Below, piece after piece: positions 13,083-15,234 of a stretch of 15,234 bases of DNA. Made by a program: the position numbers and the translations under genes. Location: the NCBI GenBank assembly GCA_031273365.1, contig JAISSA010000185.1, forward strand, positions 1-15,234, read 5' to 3'. Position 1 is the first letter of the stretch, and each line of letters begins with the position of its first letter. Source of the stretch: Synergistaceae bacterium (GTDB lineage: Bacteria; Synergistota; Synergistia; Synergistales; Aminobacteriaceae). The notes beneath the pieces were generated by a model. The model saw nothing but the letters and a program-made list of their open reading frames with translations. It did not search any database and had not been told where the DNA came from.

Positions 13083-14600
13083 ATGCAGACGTTTTTGGTT
13101 CTTCTCCCCGTTTTTGTTTTTCTGGTCGTCATGCTGGCTGTGGGTTTTGTCGTTCAAAAACAGTCTGAAAAGGCCAGGGCCGTAAACTTTTCCAAAGACT
13201 ACTTTATCGGCGGCAGAACCCTGGGCGGTTTTGTGCTTGCCATGACGCTGGTCGCCACCTATTCCTCGGGCTCCAGCTTCGTCGGCGGCCCCGGCGTCGC
13301 CTGGAAGATGGGCTTCGGCTGGGTTTATCTGGCCATGACCCAGGTTCTGGCGGCCTTCCTGGTCATGGGCGTCATGGGCAAAAAGATGGCGGTCATCGCC
13401 CGTAAAATCGACGCGGTTACCGTTGTCGACGTCATCCGTGTCCGCTATCAGTCCAACGCGCTGGCCAACATTGGGGCCGTCCTCATCGTGGTGTTTTTCT
13501 GCGGCACGATGGTGGCCCAGTTCATAAGCGGCGCCAGCCTGTTCGCGGCGGCGGCCGGCATCAACTACACGCTGGGGCTGTTCCTCTTCGCCCTGGTGGT
13601 CGTCGCCTTCACCGCCGCCGGCGGATTCAGGGCGGTCGCCATCACCGACACCATCTGCGCTCTCTGCATGTTGCTGGGCCTTGGTGTTCTGCTCTACGCC
13701 GTCCTGGGCCAGGGCGGCGGGATGAGCGGCATCATGGCCACCCTCAGGGAGCAGCCGCAGATGCTGGAACCGACGTCGGGCGGCGCGATTCCCGTGCGGC
13801 TTCTCATCTCCTTCTGGATGCTGAGCGGCGTCTGCACGCTGGGGCTGCCGCAGTCTCTGGTCCGCAACATAAGCTACAGGACCTCCAAATCCCTTCACCA
13901 GGCCATGATTTACGGCACCGTGGTCGTGGGCGCCATGATGCTGGGCATGCACCTCATTGGCGTTCTGTCCCGGGGCGTCGTCCTCAGCCTTCCCGAGGGC
14001 AGCACCACCGACTCCCTCATGCCCCATCTGGTCGTAAACTACCTTTCGCCCGTTCTGGCGGGCATCGCCATCATCGCGCCTCTGGCGGCCGCCATCTCCA
14101 CCGTTTCCTCGCTCCTGATTTCCGCCTCCTCGGCCATCATCAGGGACGTGTACCAGCACGCCATCGAGCGGAGCGGCGAGCGGACGGACCAGAAAAAAGT
14201 GGCCGGCTTCTCCGTCGTCGCGACCGTCATCATCGGTCTGGCCTGCATTATCGTCGCCCTTAAACCGCCCTCCGTCATCGTGTGGATCAACATGTTCGCC
14301 TTTGGCGGCCTGCAGACGGCCTTTTTCTGGACCTTTCTCCTGGGCTTCTTCTGGAAAAAGGCCAACACCGCGGGGGCGTTGCTCTCCATGGTGGGCGGCG
14401 TGTTCGCCTACTGCTACTTCATGTGGGCCAAAATCCCCCTTGCCGGGTTCCACCAGATCGTCGTGGGCATCGGCATCGGGCTTGTCCTGTTCATCATTGG
14501 CAGCCTGGCCGGCAGGCCCAACGACGAAAAGGTGCTCAAGCTCTTCTTCCCGGAAACCTACCCCGAAGGGACCACAATAGAGATTCCGGAGCAGATCTGA
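13083..14600 (+). CDS. panF: PanF, sodium/pantothenate symporter
   Basis: A 505-residue member of the sodium:solute symporter family with about 12-13 membrane helices. It drives pantothenate uptake with the sodium gradient. DYFIGGRTLGGFVLAMTLVATYSSGSSFVGGPG near residues 40-72 (in pieces) is the family signature; GLPQSLVRNISYRTSKSLHQ and APLAAAISTVSSLLISASSAII with its sodium-site Ser residues match E. coli PanF closely as I recall it, including KPPSVIVWINMFAFGGLQTAF. The ATG at 13083 has AAGGAG 8 nt upstream; GTG at 13074 and 13080 are alternatives. Imported pantothenate feeds CoA and ACP synthesis, a metabolic link to the fab operon upstream. No pantothenate-synthesis genes are in the window. 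Confidence 0.92.
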   Translation: MQTFLVLLPVFVFLVVMLAVGFVVQKQSEKARAVNFSKDYFIGGRTLGGFVLAMTLVATYSSGSSFVGGPGVAWKMGFGWVYLAMTQVLAAFLVMGVMGKKMAVIARKIDAVTVVDVIRVRYQSNALANIGAVLIVVFFCGTMVAQFISGASLFAAAAGINYTLGLFLFALVVVAFTAAGGFRAVAITDTICALCMLLGLGVLLYAVLGQGGGMSGIMATLREQPQMLEPTSGGAIPVRLLISFWMLSGVCTLGLPQSLVRNISYRTSKSLHQAMIYGTVVVGAMMLGMHLIGVLSRGVVLSLPEGSTTDSLMPHLVVNYLSPVLAGIAIIAPLAAAISTVSSLLISASSAIIRDVYQHAIERSGERTDQKKVAGFSVVATVIIGLACIIVALKPPSVIVWINMFAFGGLQTAFFWTFLLGFFWKKANTAGALLSMVGGVFAYCYFMWAKIPLAGFHQIVVGIGIGLVLFIIGSLAGRPNDEKVLKLFFPETYPEGTTIEIPEQI

Positions 14601-14712
14601 CCCGAAGCATTGGATACTGAAGGGCTAATGTCCGCCGTCGAACCTGCGCCTCCTGTAAGGGTTGGCGGAGCATAAATAAATTTTCGGGGCAGGCGTATTT
14701 TTGAGAGATTTG

Positions 14713-14721
14713 TGATATAAT
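14713..14721 (+). promoter_or_regulatory. Extended -10 promoter of the tRNA pair
   Basis: TGATATAAT is a perfect extended -10 (TGnTATAAT) ending 16 bp before the tRNA-Lys 5' end, so transcription would start about 10 nt before the mature tRNA. The -35 region (GCGTAT at about 14693) is poor, which an extended -10 can tolerate. Confidence 0.6.
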
Positions 14722-14737
14722 GCCCGTTGTTTTGCTT

Positions 14738-14813
14738 GAGCCGTTAGCTCAGCTGGTAGAGCACCGGACTTTTAATCCGGGTGTCGAGGGTTCAAGTCCC
14801 TCACGGCTCACCA
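14738..14813 (+). tRNA. tRNA-Lys (UUU anticodon)
   Basis: A complete cloverleaf: acceptor stem GAGCCGT/ACGGCTC, D-arm TTAGCTCAGCTGGTAGAGC, anticodon stem CCGGA/TCCGG around CTTTTAA (anticodon TTT), T-arm GAGGGTTCAAGTCCCTC, discriminator A, and an encoded CCA. No intron or mismatch in the stems. Confidence 0.97.
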
Positions 14814-14829
14814 TTACCAAATCAGGCGC

Positions 14830-14905
14830 GGTCCCATCGTCCAGGGGCCCAGGACACAGCCCTTTCAAGGCTGCGACGCGGGTTCGAATCCCGCTGGGAC
14901 CGCCA
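14830..14905 (+). tRNA. tRNA-Glu (UUC anticodon)
   Basis: Acceptor stem GGTCCCA/TGGGACC, the tRNA-Glu-type D-arm TCGTCCAGGGGCCCAGGAC, anticodon stem CAGCC/GGCTG around CTTTCAA (anticodon TTC), T-arm GCGGGTTCGAATCCCGC, discriminator G and encoded CCA. It is 16 bp after tRNA-Lys and probably co-transcribed. Eight T residues follow directly (14906-14913). Confidence 0.97.
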
Positions 14906-14975
14906 TTTTTTTTGAACACTGCCGTGAATGGTTTTGGTGTTTGGTATGCTTTTGATGAAGATCGACGCTGAAAGG

Positions 14976-15004
14976 AGACCTGCCTGTAATGGGTGGGTCT
15001 TTTT
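14976..15004 (+). terminator. Intrinsic terminator of the tRNA operon
   Basis: AGACCTGCC (14976-14984) pairs with GGTGGGTCT (14992-15000) through nine base pairs, two of them G-U, around a 7-nt loop, followed by TTTTT (15000-15004). It lies 70 bp after tRNA-Glu on the same strand. Confidence 0.7.
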
Positions 15005-15234
15005 GTTGCCTGGAGAGATCGCAGGAATGATCGATAAGTAAGGTAAAATCGCCTGGATGCCGCTGTGCTTATCTGGGGTGAATCCGGCGTTTGTTTTGGG
15101 GAGAGATTTTATATTATGGAATCGGCAAAGATTTCTATTCAGAATGTTAAGACGCCTATAATGTTTTACAGCTTCAACGTGAGAAAATATTCCCATCGTG
15201 TTTCTCCATCCAAAAGCATCACGTAAAATCAATT
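15005..15234. other. Right-edge region with no convincing gene; one possible 36-aa ORF
   Basis: After the terminator I see no RNA gene, repeat or long reading frame. The only candidate is a 36-codon plus-strand ORF at 15116-15226 (MESAKISIQNVKTPIMF onward, with a basic C-terminus), preceded by GGGGAGAG about 11 nt upstream. Base composition becomes AT-rich, unlike the coding regions. It may be upstream sequence of a gene beyond the window. Confidence 0.3.

Noticed and set aside
14632..14668. A possible hairpin after panF (CCGCC...AACC with GGTT-GGCGG).
   Set aside because: The stem is interrupted by an unpaired 4-nt bulge and has a 15-nt loop and no proper T-run; too weak to call a terminator.
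14720..14971. An 83-codon plus-strand frame across both tRNA genes, and a 136-codon minus-strand frame over the same area.
   Set aside because: Both translate tRNA sequence (for example AQLVEHRTFNPGVEGSSPS), a well-known false ORF pattern.

Overview
This is a GC-rich bacterial chromosomal window centred on a complete type II fatty-acid synthesis operon: fapR, plsX, fabK, fabD, fabG, acpP, fabF, rnc. A FapR regulator, a FabK-type enoyl reductase and rnc at the end of the cluster point to a Firmicutes-like or Synergistota-like lineage. The high GC content, short overlaps between genes and frequent GTG/TTG starts make Synergistota my best guess. This is inference, because there is no rRNA gene in the window to settle it.

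Layout from left to right. (1) Positions 1-1396, minus strand: a family-4 glycosyltransferase followed by the first 66 codons of a sugar-nucleotide epimerase, the edge of a surface-polysaccharide locus. (2) 1412-1547: a small non-coding insertion with 15-bp perfect terminal inverted repeats and 10-bp flanking direct repeats. Its core recurs at the end of rnc. (3) 1648-2004, minus: a small charged coiled-coil protein of unknown role, divergent from the next block across about 300 bp holding a tandem 15-bp direct repeat and candidate promoters. (4) 2304-4724, plus: three overlapping genes, encoding a secreted protein with a Gly-rich tail of spaced Trp-Asp pairs, a TPR protein, and a stand-alone GHKL-type ATPase. 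(5) 4813-11619, plus: the fatty-acid operon. It begins with a strong sigma70-type promoter and a FapR-like operator just downstream, and ends in RNase III, whose stop codon lies inside the second copy of the repeat. (6) 11714-12577: an exported TroA/ZnuA-like protein with almost no histidine. (7) 12817-14600: a YhdT-like small membrane protein and the sodium/pantothenate symporter PanF. (8) 14738-14905: tRNA-Lys(UUU) and tRNA-Glu(UUC), then a terminator. The last ~230 bases hold no convincing gene.

How the genes fit together. PanF imports pantothenate, the precursor of CoA and of the 4'-phosphopantetheine arm of ACP. FabD loads malonate on ACP, FabF condenses, FabG and FabK reduce, and PlsX turns acyl-ACP into acyl-phosphate for phospholipid synthesis. 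FapR, which senses malonyl-CoA in characterised species, probably represses its own operon through the site at 4868-4884. No dehydratase (FabZ/FabA) or FabH is present here.

The most interesting points are the fapR start, where promoter, operator, Shine-Dalgarno site and family alignment all point to a rare ATT initiation codon at 4902; the small mobile repeat and its second copy that ends rnc; the coupled secreted/TPR/ATPase operon; and the histidine-poor orphan TroA-like protein. I see no CRISPR array, transposase or phage gene.
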